NCBI GenBank assembly: GCA_020402945.1
Contig: JADBYQ010000036.1
Coordinates: 1-64,000 of the forward strand
DNA length: 64,000 nucleotides
Direction: 5' to 3'
From: Cytophagales bacterium
GTDB lineage: Bacteria; Bacteroidota; Bacteroidia; Cytophagales; Cyclobacteriaceae
A program made the position numbers and the translations under genes. Position 1 is the stretch's first letter. Every line of letters starts with the position of its first letter. Of the stretch, positions 18,989-27,526 are shown piece by piece. The notes under the pieces were generated by a model. The model saw only the letters and a program-made list of their open reading frames with translations, was not told the origin of the DNA and did no database searches.

Positions 18989-19333
18989 TTACATAAAACC
19001 TAGTTCCAGTTTGGCTACCTCACTCATCATATCTTGAGAGTAAGGAGGGTCAAACGTAATTTCAACTTTAACTTCGTTGACACCTTCAATTTCCCTAATT
19101 TTTTGCTCTACTTCACTAGGTATTACCTCTGCCGAAGGACAGGATGGAGAGGTGAGGGTCATCAAAATAAAGACATTATTTACAGGGAAGATATTGATTT
19201 CATAAATCAAGCCTAATTCATAAACATCCACCGGAATCTCAGGATCGTAGACTGTTTTAATGGCAGCTAATACCTTATCTCGAAGGTTAACTCCGGTGTC
19301 TTGGCTTACATTATTTGTCGAAACTTCGTCCAT
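18989..19333 (-). CDS. sufT: SufT, DUF59/MIP18-family Fe-S assembly factor
   Basis: This small protein of the MIP18/PaaD family helps mature iron-sulfur proteins. The hallmark is VYDPEIPVDVYELGLIYEI (about 36-54), followed by TLTSPSCPSAE with the conserved cysteine. Its ATG overlaps the sufE stop by one base (TAATG), which implies translational coupling. A short polar N-terminal tail precedes the domain. Position within the suf cluster confirms the role. Confidence 0.92.
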   Translation of the reverse strand: MDEVSTNNVSQDTGVNLRDKVLAAIKTVYDPEIPVDVYELGLIYEINIFPVNNVFILMTLTSPSCPSAEVIPSEVEQKIREIEGVNEVKVEITFDPPYSQDMMSEVAKLELGFM

Positions 19334-19764
19334 TAGTTTGCAGCCAGTTGTGTCTTAAATGCCAATGCATAGAGTTTGATCTGTTTGATCATCGCTCCAA
19401 AACCATTAGAACGCTGGGTGCCAATAAAGCGTTCCATGCCAATCTTCTTCATAAAATACAGGTCGGCATTCAAAATGTCTTCAGGGCGTTGACCATTAAA
19501 AATACGCACCAATATACTAACCAGCCCTTTGGTGATGGCTGTATTGCTGTCAGCCTGAAATTCAACTCCATCATTTTCAAGATGAGCAGTCATCCAGACT
19601 TTTGATTGACAACCCTTGACTTCGTTCAGCTCAGATTTATCTGCAACTTTCATTTCAGCAAGTTTCTGGCCCAGTTCCATAATGTAGAATACAGTCATCT
19701 CCATGTCTCCGTCTAACAGGGCGAATTCACCAATAATTTGATCTTGTGTTTCGTTGATGGTCAT
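19333..19764 (-). CDS. sufE: SufE sulfur acceptor
   Basis: SufE takes persulfide sulfur from SufS, stimulates its activity and passes the sulfur to the SufBCD scaffold. The acceptor cysteine is C52 in KGCQSKVW. The downstream ITKGLVSILVRIFNGQ segment is also typical, and 143 residues is the usual length. The start overlaps the stop of the upstream coiled-coil gene by four bases, and the end overlaps the sufT start by one, so three genes are tightly coupled. Confidence 0.96.
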   Translation of the reverse strand: MTINETQDQIIGEFALLDGDMEMTVFYIMELGQKLAEMKVADKSELNEVKGCQSKVWMTAHLENDGVEFQADSNTAITKGLVSILVRIFNGQRPEDILNADLYFMKKIGMERFIGTQRSNGFGAMIKQIKLYALAFKTQLAAN

Positions 19765-20063
19765 TTATACACTGCCTTTTCTAGTTTGGTTACCCGTTCA
19801 TGGAGGTGGGCAATATTTTCAATTTCATTGGCTAACTTAAAAATTGCTCTTGAATTTTCAGCCGTTTGAAGATTGAGTTTACTCATTCCCTTCTCTAGTT
19901 TTTCAAGTCGGTTATCCATGCTGATTAGGCTATGTTCCATACTTGATGAAATGTGTTCCACCTTTTCAAGCCGCTGATTGGTTTGCTTTTGCTCATCAAT
20001 CATTTGATCAAATTTTATCAGCGTTTCGGCCAAGAGTTCAACTATTCTTTGCTCATTTTCCAT
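19761..20063 (-). CDS. small coiled-coil protein of unknown function in the suf operon
   Basis: I do not recognise this 100-residue protein. It is almost wholly predicted helix with heptad-like leucine, isoleucine and methionine spacing, is highly charged, and has no signal peptide, membrane segment or cysteine. It sits between sufS (11-base gap) and sufE (4-base overlap) on the same strand, so it is translated with them. It could be a tether or regulator of the SufS-SufE step, or a passenger; neither can be shown here. The length and overlap argue for a real gene. Confidence 0.8.
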   Translation of the reverse strand: MENEQRIVELLAETLIKFDQMIDEQKQTNQRLEKVEHISSSMEHSLISMDNRLEKLEKGMSKLNLQTAENSRAIFKLANEIENIAHLHERVTKLEKAVYK

Positions 20064-20074
20064 AACTGAATTTC

Positions 20075-21313
20075 TTAGTTAAGAAATTTAATGATTCTTT
20101 TTAATCCATCGATCAACACGTCAATCTCTTCCTTTGTGTTATACACCGCAAAGGACGCTCGCACGGTTCCTTCTAGTCCCAAACTGTCCATCAAGGGCTG
20201 AGTGCAGTGGTGACCGGTGCGAACAGCTATTCCTCGGGCGTCTAACATTTGACCAATATCAAATGGGTGAATCCCTTCGATGACAAAAGACTGAACACTG
20301 ACTTTCTTTGATGCGGTTCCAATCATTCGAACAGAAGAGAGAGAAGCAAGTTTTTGGGTAGCATAACTCAATAGTTCATACTCATGTGAGGCAATATTTT
20401 CTTTTCCTAGTTGATTGATAAATCCAACGGCTTCCTTCAGAGCGACTACATCGGCTATGTTGGGCGTGCCCGCTTCAAACTTATAAGGCAATTCGTTGTA
20501 AGTCGTTCTAGCAAAGGTTACATCCTTGATCATCTCACCTCCGCCCATATAAGGCGGCATTTTTTCAAGAAGTTCTTTCTTTCCGTACAAAATGCCCGTG
20601 CCGGTGGGTCCATACATCTTGTGCGATGAAATGCAGTAGAAGTCACAACCCAAATCAATGACATCTATTGCTAGATGGGCAGATGCCTGCGCGCCATCGA
20701 TCAACACAACTGCTCCCACCTCGTGAGCCATTGTGATCATTTCCTTAATTGGATTGATAGTACCCAAACTATTTGAGGCATGATTAACGGCCACTATTTT
20801 GGTGCGCGATGAAAGTAATTGCCGGTAATGATCTATATCTATCTCGCCCGATGAAGTGATGGTGATTACTTTAATAACTGCTTTCTTTTCTTCGGCTATC
20901 ATTTGCCACGGAACAATATTCGAATGATGCTCTAAGCCAGAAAGAATGATTTCATCACCTTCTTTTAAAAAAGCCCTGCCGTAGGATGATGCTACCAAGT
21001 TGACACTCTCAGTAACGCCCCTTGTAAAGATGATTTCCTCCACATGCTTTGCATGAATGAACTCCTGCATCGCCAAACGGGTATCCTCGTAGGCTCGGGT
21101 TGCTTTTTCCGCTAGTGTATGAATACCACGGTGTATGTTGGCGTTATATTTTTCGTAATAAGTTGAAAGTGCATCGATCACCCTTTTGGGCTTTTGGTTA
21201 GTCGCGGCATTGTCAAAATAAATCAATGGCTTTCCATTGACCTGCTGATTAAGAATCGGAAATTCCTCTCTGATCTTTTGTATATCCAGTGCAGGTACAA
21301 GTAGGGTGGTCAT
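20075..21313 (-). CDS. sufS: SufS cysteine desulfurase
   Basis: This group II PLP-dependent cysteine desulfurase supplies sulfur as an enzyme persulfide. The PLP lysine is in SSHKMYGPTG (K232) and the persulfide cysteine in RTGHHCTQP (C370). The PLP-stacking histidine is in LEHHSNIVPW (129-130). Its 412 residues match the family. It starts one base from the sufD stop and is followed by the coiled-coil gene and sufE. Confidence 0.97.
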   Translation of the reverse strand: MTTLLVPALDIQKIREEFPILNQQVNGKPLIYFDNAATNQKPKRVIDALSTYYEKYNANIHRGIHTLAEKATRAYEDTRLAMQEFIHAKHVEEIIFTRGVTESVNLVASSYGRAFLKEGDEIILSGLEHHSNIVPWQMIAEEKKAVIKVITITSSGEIDIDHYRQLLSSRTKIVAVNHASNSLGTINPIKEMITMAHEVGAVVLIDGAQASAHLAIDVIDLGCDFYCISSHKMYGPTGTGILYGKKELLEKMPPYMGGGEMIKDVTFARTTYNELPYKFEAGTPNIADVVALKEAVGFINQLGKENIASHEYELLSYATQKLASLSSVRMIGTASKKVSVQSFVIEGIHPFDIGQMLDARGIAVRTGHHCTQPLMDSLGLEGTVRASFAVYNTKEEIDVLIDGLKRIIKFLN

Positions 21314-21314
21314 T

Positions 21315-22616
21315 TTAGAAATTTCTATGAAGTCTTTCAGTGATCAAGCCATCCACGTAGGATTTTAGCGTATCATTCTTAATGAGAGCTACAACGTCCA
21401 AGGCAAAAGCATACAAGAGCATCGCCTTTGCGGAATCATACGGAATTCCTCTTGCTTGTAAATAGAATAACGCCTCATCATCGAGTTGCCCGGTAGTGCA
21501 CCCATGTGAACACTTTACATCATCTGCCCAAATCTCTAACTGCGGCTTCGTATTGATCGTAGCAGATTCACTCATCAAAATATTGCGGTTAGACTGAAAA
21601 GCATTCGTCTTCTGTGCATGCGGACGGACATAGATCTTCCCATTAAATACACCTTTGGAGTTTTCATCCATGATGCCTTTGTACAGTTCGTTACTGAATG
21701 AATTCGGTTTTTGGTGATCGACCACTGTGTGGTTGTCTACCAATGTGTTTCCGGTTACCAGGTACAACCCATGGAAATGAGATTCGCAATGCTCACCGTC
21801 AATAACAATAGAGAGGTTATTGCGAATGAGTTGGCCATTGAGGGTAAGCGTGAATGTATTTACTTTGCTTGTATTCGATTGTGAGAGCGTGGTGTTCGAT
21901 ACCTGATGAATCAATCCGCTGTCATTTTGAACTTTGCAGTAGTCAAAGGTTGCGTCTTCGCCAACGATAATTTCCTCAGTGAACGTATGGAAACAAGGAT
22001 GTGCACCTACAGAATCTGATTTCTCAATGACCGAAACAGCACTTCCGTTCTCGACAATAACGAGCAGTCGTGTATGGCTGACTACTTGTGTTTGCTGCGC
22101 ATTGTTGATATGTAAAATCAAAAATGGCTTAGCGACAACTGTGTTTTTGGGTACGTGAATAAAAATCCCTTCCTGATAGAACGCAGTATTCAACAATGAA
22201 AAGGCATCTTCTGATTTATTGAGCGAGCCTAGTTGCTTAACAATCGTTTCTTTTGTCTGAGTGTCGGCCTCAGCGAACGTAGTAACGGTTACACTGTTTT
22301 CTAATTCACCGAGGTTAGAGAATTGCTTTGCAAAAGTTCCATTAATCAAAACGATCAAATGGGCATCTAATCCTGGGATTAGAAAGGGCTCAATCGAAGA
22401 TAGAGTAGAAGCCTGAGTAGATGTTTCCCAGACTAGCTTCTTCTCCAATGTTTTTGAGATCGGTGTAAATCGATATTCCTCTGATTTATTGGAAGGAAGA
22501 CCAATCTCTAGAAGTCGTTGAAATGCGGTTTCGCGTATCGCTTGTCCTTCGCTAAAATAGGAGGGAACATTGCTTTCCTGGATGCTTTTGAAAAAAGTTT
22601 CAGTAGCTGTTGTCAT
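21315..22616 (-). CDS. sufD: SufD scaffold subunit
   Basis: SufD is the beta-helix partner of SufB in the SufBC2D scaffold. The C-terminal region has the paralogous SufB/D features: QSNRNILMSESATINTKPQL, then DVKCSHGCTTG with the conserved cysteine and histidine, then DDEALFYLQARGI. The N-terminal part is divergent, as usual. The gene lies three bases after sufC. Confidence 0.95.
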   Translation of the reverse strand: MTTATETFFKSIQESNVPSYFSEGQAIRETAFQRLLEIGLPSNKSEEYRFTPISKTLEKKLVWETSTQASTLSSIEPFLIPGLDAHLIVLINGTFAKQFSNLGELENSVTVTTFAEADTQTKETIVKQLGSLNKSEDAFSLLNTAFYQEGIFIHVPKNTVVAKPFLILHINNAQQTQVVSHTRLLVIVENGSAVSVIEKSDSVGAHPCFHTFTEEIIVGEDATFDYCKVQNDSGLIHQVSNTTLSQSNTSKVNTFTLTLNGQLIRNNLSIVIDGEHCESHFHGLYLVTGNTLVDNHTVVDHQKPNSFSNELYKGIMDENSKGVFNGKIYVRPHAQKTNAFQSNRNILMSESATINTKPQLEIWADDVKCSHGCTTGQLDDEALFYLQARGIPYDSAKAMLLYAFALDVVALIKNDTLKSYVDGLITERLHRNF

Positions 22617-22619
22617 AGA

Positions 22620-23375
22620 TTAAACAAGTGCAGCTTCGTTCTTAATCCAATCATATCCCTTTGCCTCCAATTCTTTCGCAAGCTCCTTTGTTCCCGACTT
22701 TACAATTTTTCCTTTGTATAACACATGAACAAAATCGGGCACGGTGTAATCCAACAAGCGTTGATAGTGGGTCACCACGATGGTCGCGTTATTTTTAGAG
22801 CGGAGTGAGTTAACGCCATGCGCAACAATTTTCAATGCGTCAATATCGAGACCCGAATCGGTCTCATCCAGAATAGCCAGCTTTGGTTCCAACATGGCCA
22901 TTTGAAAAATTTCGTTTCTCTTTTTCTCTCCGCCAGAAAATCCTTCATTCAATGAACGGCTCAATAGCGACTGATCGATCTCGACCAACTTCATTTTCTC
23001 CTTCATCAGTTGAAGAAACGCCACTGCATCCAATGGGCTTTGCCCGCGGTAGTGACGGATTTTATTGACAGCCGTTTTCATGAAGTTAATCGTGCTGACT
23101 CCCGGAATTTCTACCGGATATTGAAATGCCAAAAAGATACCTTCGGCTGCACGATCGCTCGGCTCGAGTTCTAAAAGGTCTTTGCCATTAAATTGAACGG
23201 TACCATTTATAACTTCATAATCTTCTCTTCCAGCCAAAACAGAAGCAAGTGTACTTTTCCCAGAGCCATTGGGACCCATAATGGCATGAACTTCTCCTGC
23301 GTTTACTTTCAGGTCAATCCCGTTAAGGATTTGCTTCTCTCCAATCTTAGCTTGTAAATTCTTTATTTCTAACAT
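22620..23375 (-). CDS. sufC: SufC ABC-type ATPase
   Basis: SufC is the ATPase of the SufBC2D complex and drives conformational change of the scaffold. It shows Walker A GPNGSGKST (34-42), signature FSGGEKKR, and Walker B with LAILDETDSGLD, the SufC form with DETDSG rather than DEPTSG. Its 251 residues are standard. It lies between sufB and sufD in the operon. Confidence 0.98.
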   Translation of the reverse strand: MLEIKNLQAKIGEKQILNGIDLKVNAGEVHAIMGPNGSGKSTLASVLAGREDYEVINGTVQFNGKDLLELEPSDRAAEGIFLAFQYPVEIPGVSTINFMKTAVNKIRHYRGQSPLDAVAFLQLMKEKMKLVEIDQSLLSRSLNEGFSGGEKKRNEIFQMAMLEPKLAILDETDSGLDIDALKIVAHGVNSLRSKNNATIVVTHYQRLLDYTVPDFVHVLYKGKIVKSGTKELAKELEAKGYDWIKNEAALV

Positions 23376-23403
23376 CTCCGTTTTTTCAAAATTAATGATT
23401 GAG

Positions 23404-24849
23404 TTATCCCACGCTACCTTCTAGGGTTAATGCTAACAGTTTCTGAGCTTCTACAGCAAACTCCATTGGAAGCTGATTCAACACCTCTTTCGCATATCCA
23501 TTTACTATCAACGCTACAGCTGCCTCTTCATCAATACCTCTTTGCAAACAATAGAAAATTTGATCTTCTCCAATTTTTGATGTCGTAGCTTCGTGTTCTA
23601 TTCTTGCTGTTTGATTTTCAACATCAATATAGGGGAACGTGTGTGCTCCACACTGATCACCCATGAGTAAAGAGTCACACTGAGAAAAATTCCGCGCGTT
23701 TGATGCACGCTTCATAATGTGCACTTGCCCGCGATAACTATTCTGTGATTTGCCGGCTGAAATTCCCTTGGATACAATTCTTGATTTGGTGTTTTTACCA
23801 ATGTGAATCATCTTCGTTCCGGTATCTGCTTGCTGGTAATTATTGGTGACTGCCACGGAGTAAAATTCACCCATGGAGTAATCGCCTTTCAACACACAGG
23901 AAGGATATTTCCAAGTGATAGCAGAACCTGTTTCCACCTGAGTCCACGAGATTTTCGAGTGATCTCCAAAGCAAAGGCCTCGTTTGGTTACAAAATTGTA
24001 AATGCCACCTTTTCCATTTTTGTCGCCCGGATACCAATTCTGAACAGTGGAATATTTGATCTCAGCATCCTTCATTGCATATAGCTCCACTACAGCTGCA
24101 TGCAACTGATTTTCATCTCGCATAGGAGCTGTACACCCCTCCAAATAGCTGACGAAAGAACCTTCATCAGCAATGATTAGTGTTCTTTCAAATTGACCGG
24201 TATTGGCTGCATTAATCCTAAAATAGGTCGACAATTCCATTGGGCATCGAACTCCCTTTGGGATGTAGCAAAATGACCCATCGGAGAACACGGCAGAATT
24301 TAAAGCCGCAAAATAATTATCTCCCATCGGCACAACTGATCCTAAATACTTCTTTATCAAGTCAGGATGTTCTTTTACAGCTTCGCTGAAGGAACAGAAA
24401 ATAATTCCAAGTTCACCTAAAGTAGACTTGAACGTAGTGGCCACGGAAACGCTGTCAATCACTGCATCAACGGCAACTCCGGTTAGCCGTTTTTGCTCCG
24501 TAATGGAGATACCTAATTTCTCAAAAGTCTTGATCAGTTCAGGATCTACTTCATCCAGGCCACTAAGACTTTTCTTTTGCTTCGGGGCAGAATAGTAAAT
24601 TATATCCTGATAATTGATTTTTGGGTAATGAACATTTGGCCAGGTCGGTTCAGGCATTTTCTCCCATTGGCGATATGCTTTTAGGCGCCATTCCAAAAGC
24701 CAAGTAGGTTCTTTCTTTTTGGCTGAGATAAAGCGTACCGTGTCTTCACTAAGACCCTTGGGCGCTTCGTCTGCCTCCAGGTTTACATTCCAGCCATATT
24801 CGTACTCTTTGGAGGTAAACTCTTCTAATAGCTGATTGTCTTTGCTCAT
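23404..24849 (-). CDS. sufB: SufB scaffold subunit
   Basis: SufB is the scaffold on which the nascent cluster forms. Its 481 residues and motifs match the family, including [38 protein letters not shown], the [18 protein letters not shown] region and [14 protein letters not shown] near the C terminus. It is the first suf gene; its promoter should lie in 24850-24933. No SufR- or IscR-like gene is adjacent, but an AsnC-family regulator gene is the next one upstream. Confidence 0.98.
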   Translation of the reverse strand: MSKDNQLLEEFTSKEYEYGWNVNLEADEAPKGLSEDTVRFISAKKKEPTWLLEWRLKAYRQWEKMPEPTWPNVHYPKINYQDIIYYSAPKQKKSLSGLDEVDPELIKTFEKLGISITEQKRLTGVAVDAVIDSVSVATTFKSTLGELGIIFCSFSEAVKEHPDLIKKYLGSVVPMGDNYFAALNSAVFSDGSFCYIPKGVRCPMELSTYFRINAANTGQFERTLIIADEGSFVSYLEGCTAPMRDENQLHAAVVELYAMKDAEIKYSTVQNWYPGDKNGKGGIYNFVTKRGLCFGDHSKISWTQVETGSAITWKYPSCVLKGDYSMGEFYSVAVTNNYQQADTGTKMIHIGKNTKSRIVSKGISAGKSQNSYRGQVHIMKRASNARNFSQCDSLLMGDQCGAHTFPYIDVENQTARIEHEATTSKIGEDQIFYCLQRGIDEEAAVALIVNGYAKEVLNQLPMEFAVEAQKLLALTLEGSVG

Positions 24850-24933
24850 TCCGACCTATTTAGACTAATTCAAAATAGAATGTAAAAATACGAACAATAA
24901 ACGGCTTTTTAGGTTCAAAGTATTCTAAATTAT
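24850..24933 (-). promoter_or_regulatory. spacer expected to hold the suf operon promoter
   Basis: This 84-base A/T-rich spacer separates the AsnC gene stop from the sufB start. On the minus strand TATTTTG-like (24871-24877) and TACTTTG-like (24916-24922) boxes are visible, each one base short of TAnnTTTG, and the nearest TTG has a poor spacing. I see no convincing dyad for an iron or redox regulator, and no terminator for the AsnC gene, so read-through into suf is possible. Confidence 0.35.
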
Positions 24934-25401
24934 TTAGTTAGTAAGCTTTAGATTTCGATCCAGGCTCTCTTCCAAAGATATCATTGTTTCAGTGCGATCG
25001 ATGCCCTCTACCTGCTGCATTTTGTCGTGTAAAACCTCTTTTAAGTGGTTGGTATCTCGGCAATGAATCTTCAAGAACATCGAGTAGTTGCCAGTAGTAT
25101 AGTGGATGCTAACTATTTCTGGGATATCCTTGAGTTTTGTGAGTACCTTATCGTACAACGCACTCTTTTCGAGATAAATACCAATAAACGCGGTGATATC
25201 GTAGCCCAAATTCGCGTAGTTGATTTTAAGCGTGGTTTTATCAAGTATGCCGGCTTCTTCCATTTTTGTCATCCTTACATGCACTGTTCCCTGAGACACA
25301 TTGACTTTCTTCGCCACTTCTGTGTAGGGGCGCTTGGCATCTTGCATTAGAATCTCAAGAATCTTCAAATCCGTTTTGTCAAGTTGATAATTTTTAGGCA
25401 T
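24934..25401 (-). CDS. Lrp/AsnC family transcriptional regulator
   Basis: A winged helix-turn-helix (residues 1-65, with LDKTDLKILEILMQDAKRPY and the recognition-helix region VNVSQGTVHVRMTKME) is joined to a C-terminal RAM/ligand-binding domain of about 80 residues. Such proteins form octamers that respond to amino acids. The effector cannot be inferred. It precedes sufB in the same orientation after 84 bases and diverges from the tRNA-like RNA gene, so both could be targets, as is common for autoregulated Lrp members. Confidence 0.92.
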   Translation of the reverse strand: MPKNYQLDKTDLKILEILMQDAKRPYTEVAKKVNVSQGTVHVRMTKMEEAGILDKTTLKINYANLGYDITAFIGIYLEKSALYDKVLTKLKDIPEIVSIHYTTGNYSMFLKIHCRDTNHLKEVLHDKMQQVEGIDRTETMISLEESLDRNLKLTN

Positions 25402-25478
25402 TACACTTTGTTTTAATTATTGATATTTCACATAAATATACTAATAAATGAAAATAATGTAATATTTAATGGATATTG

Positions 25479-25510
25479 TTGACTTATGTAATGACGTATT
25501 CGTTACTTTG
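25479..25510 (+). promoter_or_regulatory. promoter of the tRNA-like RNA gene
   Basis: TTG at 25479-25481 and TTACTTTG at 25503-25510 (seven of eight to TAnnTTTG) are separated by 21 bases, which fits the Bacteroidota housekeeping promoter. The -7 box ends 15 bases before the first base of the RNA acceptor stem. No start codon lies between them. Confidence 0.65.
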
Positions 25511-25525
25511 ACATATAATTTATAA

Positions 25526-25672
25526 TGTAGGGTGTTGAAACTGGCAGACAAGCCCTCCTGTCTCGGGGGTGGGGAGCAAAGGATAAACGCAAGGTAATGG
25601 GTTGACCACTAAATGTTTTCTTAGTGCCTTGCAGCTAACTTCCCCGTGAAGGTTCGAACCCTTCCTCTACAG
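25526..25672 (+). tRNA. unusual tRNA-like RNA: GUC anticodon loop with giant variable region
   Basis: The ends form a tRNA: acceptor TGTAGGG (25526-25532) with CTCTACA (25665-25671), then G as discriminator; CCA is not encoded. The T arm is GAAGG-TTCGAAC-CCTTC (25648-25664). The D arm, TTG-AAACTGGCAGA-CAA (25535-25551), has the leucine-type loop. The anticodon arm is CCCTC-CTGTCTC-GGGGG (25553-25569), giving GUC. Between it and the T arm lie 78 bases (25570-25647) instead of about 5 or 15. They fold as GGGGA/TCCCC (25571-25575 with 25641-25645), GCAAGG/CCTTGC (25589-25594 with 25627-25632) and CACTAA/TTAGTG (25607-25612 with 25621-25626). GUC, C38, G73 and G2-C71 are aspartate identity elements; T at 37 is abnormal. 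It may be a decoding tRNA, a regulatory tRNA mimic or a decayed gene. Confidence 0.75.
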
Positions 25673-25674
25673 CA

Positions 25675-25706
25675 AAGCCCTCTCGATTTCGGGAGGGCTT
25701 TTTTAT
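25675..25706 (+). terminator. rho-independent terminator of the tRNA-like gene
   Basis: A strong hairpin pairs AAAGCCCTC (from 25675) with GAGGGCTTT, the inner TCG/CGG extending the stem, and is followed by a run of T. It starts three bases past the acceptor stem, so the RNA is an independent short transcript. Confidence 0.9.
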
Positions 25707-25846
25707 GCGCAGCTGTTCAATCACTCCAAACAGGTAGTAGAGACTCTAAGGTATCACACAAAGAGAAATTTTTGGGTCAACATAACAAACGATTGCTTGG
25801 CGCAAATTTTTTGACCTAATTGTGGGTTGTTTCAAACTCAGTTACT

Positions 25847-27526
25847 ATGACCTCATTTCCCTGGTACAAGAATTACTCAGATGCCATTCCACACCAGCTC
25901 GGCTCGCTAGAGTTTTCGTCATTGCCTGAGTTATTCGAGACGGCTTGTAAGAAATTTGGAGACCGAATCGCTTTCGAAAACATAGGCGCAAAAATCACGT
26001 ACCGTGAAGTGGATCGGTTATCTACCAATTTTGCAGCCTATCTACAGAAGGAGTTGGGCTTGAAAAAAGGAGATCGCATTGCTATTCAAATGCCTAACCT
26101 GTTACAGTTTCCGATTGCCATGATTGGCTCAATGAAAGCAGGGTTAATCGTGGTAAATACGAATCCGCTCTACACGCCACGTGAGATGGAGCATCAGTTT
26201 AAAGATGCAGGTATTTCGGCAATTGTTATCGTTTCAAATTTTGCGCACAACCTGGAGCAGATAAAGGACAAAATACCAGCCAAGCATATTATTGTTACCG
26301 ATATGGGCGATATGCTCGGTTTGGTCAAAGGTGCGATCGTGAACTTTGTCGTCAAGAATATCAAAAAACTGGTACCTGCTTATAGTTTGCCGAATGCCAT
26401 TTCATTTAAATCAGTATTGGCTAAAGGGGCAAGCCTACAATTAACAAAACCAACCATTGATGTAGAAGATGTGGCCGTGTTACAATATACTGGGGGCACG
26501 ACTGGCATTTCCAAAGGAGCTCAGCTATCTCATCGCAATATCATTGCGCACAATATGATGATTTCACATTGGTTCGGCCCCTTACTCAACCCGTCTGAGC
26601 AGCAAATAGTGATCACTGCGTTGCCACTCTACCATATTTTTGCTTTTAGCGTAAATGGCGTGCTTATGTTTCACAAAGGACTACGCAATGTATTGATTAC
26701 AAACCCCAGAGATATACCGGGTTTCGTTAAGGAGATCAAGAAATATCAATTTGCAATCATTACAGGTGTCAATACGCTGTTCAATGGGCTAATCAATAAT
26801 CCTGATTTTGCCTCTTGCGATTTTTCAAAACTAAAAGGAGCCGTGGGCGGTGGAATGGCAGTTCAAGATGTGGTGGCCATCAAATGGCAAGAGATTACAA
26901 AAAGTCCTTTGGTAGAAGGGTATGGGTTGAGTGAAACGTCTCCTGTTCTTTGTTGCAACCCCCTTACCGGAAATCACAAGCGTGGAACAATCGGAATACC
27001 GATGCCTAGCACAGAAGTTGCTATTTTTGATGATGAAGGAAATCAATTGCCTCAAGGAGAAACTGGTGAAATCTGCGCACGTGGTCCCCAGGTGATGAAG
27101 GGGTATTGGGAGAAAGATAATGAAGGCGTATTCTTCAGCCCCGATTGGTTTCGCACGGGTGACATTGGTTTGATGGATACAGATGGCTATTTCAAGATCG
27201 TTGATAGAAAGAAAGACATGATTAAAGTTTCTGGCTTCAATGTTTTTCCAAATGAAATTGAAAATGTGCTGGCAGGCCACCCCAAAGTGTTAGAAGTGGC
27301 TGCGATTGGCGTAGCGGATCCGAAGTCGGGTGAAGTAATCAAAGCATTTATCGTGAAGAAAGATCAAAGTCTGACAGAAGAAGAACTCAAAAAATTCTGC
27401 CACGAAAACATGACGAACTACAAGGTGCCTAAATACTTTGAGTTTAGAACGGAACTGCCCAAAACCAATGTGGGTAAAATATTAAGGCGAACGTTGAAAG
27501 AAGAGGAAGCAAAAAAAGCAGTATGA
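25847..27526 (+). CDS. fadD: long-chain fatty acid-CoA ligase
   Basis: This AMP-forming acyl-CoA synthetase activates fatty acids for degradation or phospholipid use. The P-loop motif YTGGTTGISKGA and the downstream VEGYGLSETSPV, WFRTGDIG and DRKKDMIKVSGFNVFP motifs are complete, and the C-terminal catalytic lysine is in TNVGKILRR. ATG 25847 (MTSFPWYKNYSD, 559 residues) is preferred to the upstream TTG that would add nine residues. The next gene overlaps by four bases (ATGA). Confidence 0.95.
   Translation: MTSFPWYKNYSDAIPHQLGSLEFSSLPELFETACKKFGDRIAFENIGAKITYREVDRLSTNFAAYLQKELGLKKGDRIAIQMPNLLQFPIAMIGSMKAGLIVVNTNPLYTPREMEHQFKDAGISAIVIVSNFAHNLEQIKDKIPAKHIIVTDMGDMLGLVKGAIVNFVVKNIKKLVPAYSLPNAISFKSVLAKGASLQLTKPTIDVEDVAVLQYTGGTTGISKGAQLSHRNIIAHNMMISHWFGPLLNPSEQQIVITALPLYHIFAFSVNGVLMFHKGLRNVLITNPRDIPGFVKEIKKYQFAIITGVNTLFNGLINNPDFASCDFSKLKGAVGGGMAVQDVVAIKWQEITKSPLVEGYGLSETSPVLCCNPLTGNHKRGTIGIPMPSTEVAIFDDEGNQLPQGETGEICARGPQVMKGYWEKDNEGVFFSPDWFRTGDIGLMDTDGYFKIVDRKKDMIKVSGFNVFPNEIENVLAGHPKVLEVAAIGVADPKSGEVIKAFIVKKDQSLTEEELKKFCHENMTNYKVPKYFEFRTELPKTNVGKILRRTLKEEEAKKAV

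Noticed and set aside
25526-25672. tmRNA or group I intron-containing tRNA-Leu
   Set aside because: 147 bases is too short for tmRNA and there is no coding tag or resume codon. The extra bases follow a complete anticodon arm instead of interrupting it, so an anticodon intron does not fit.
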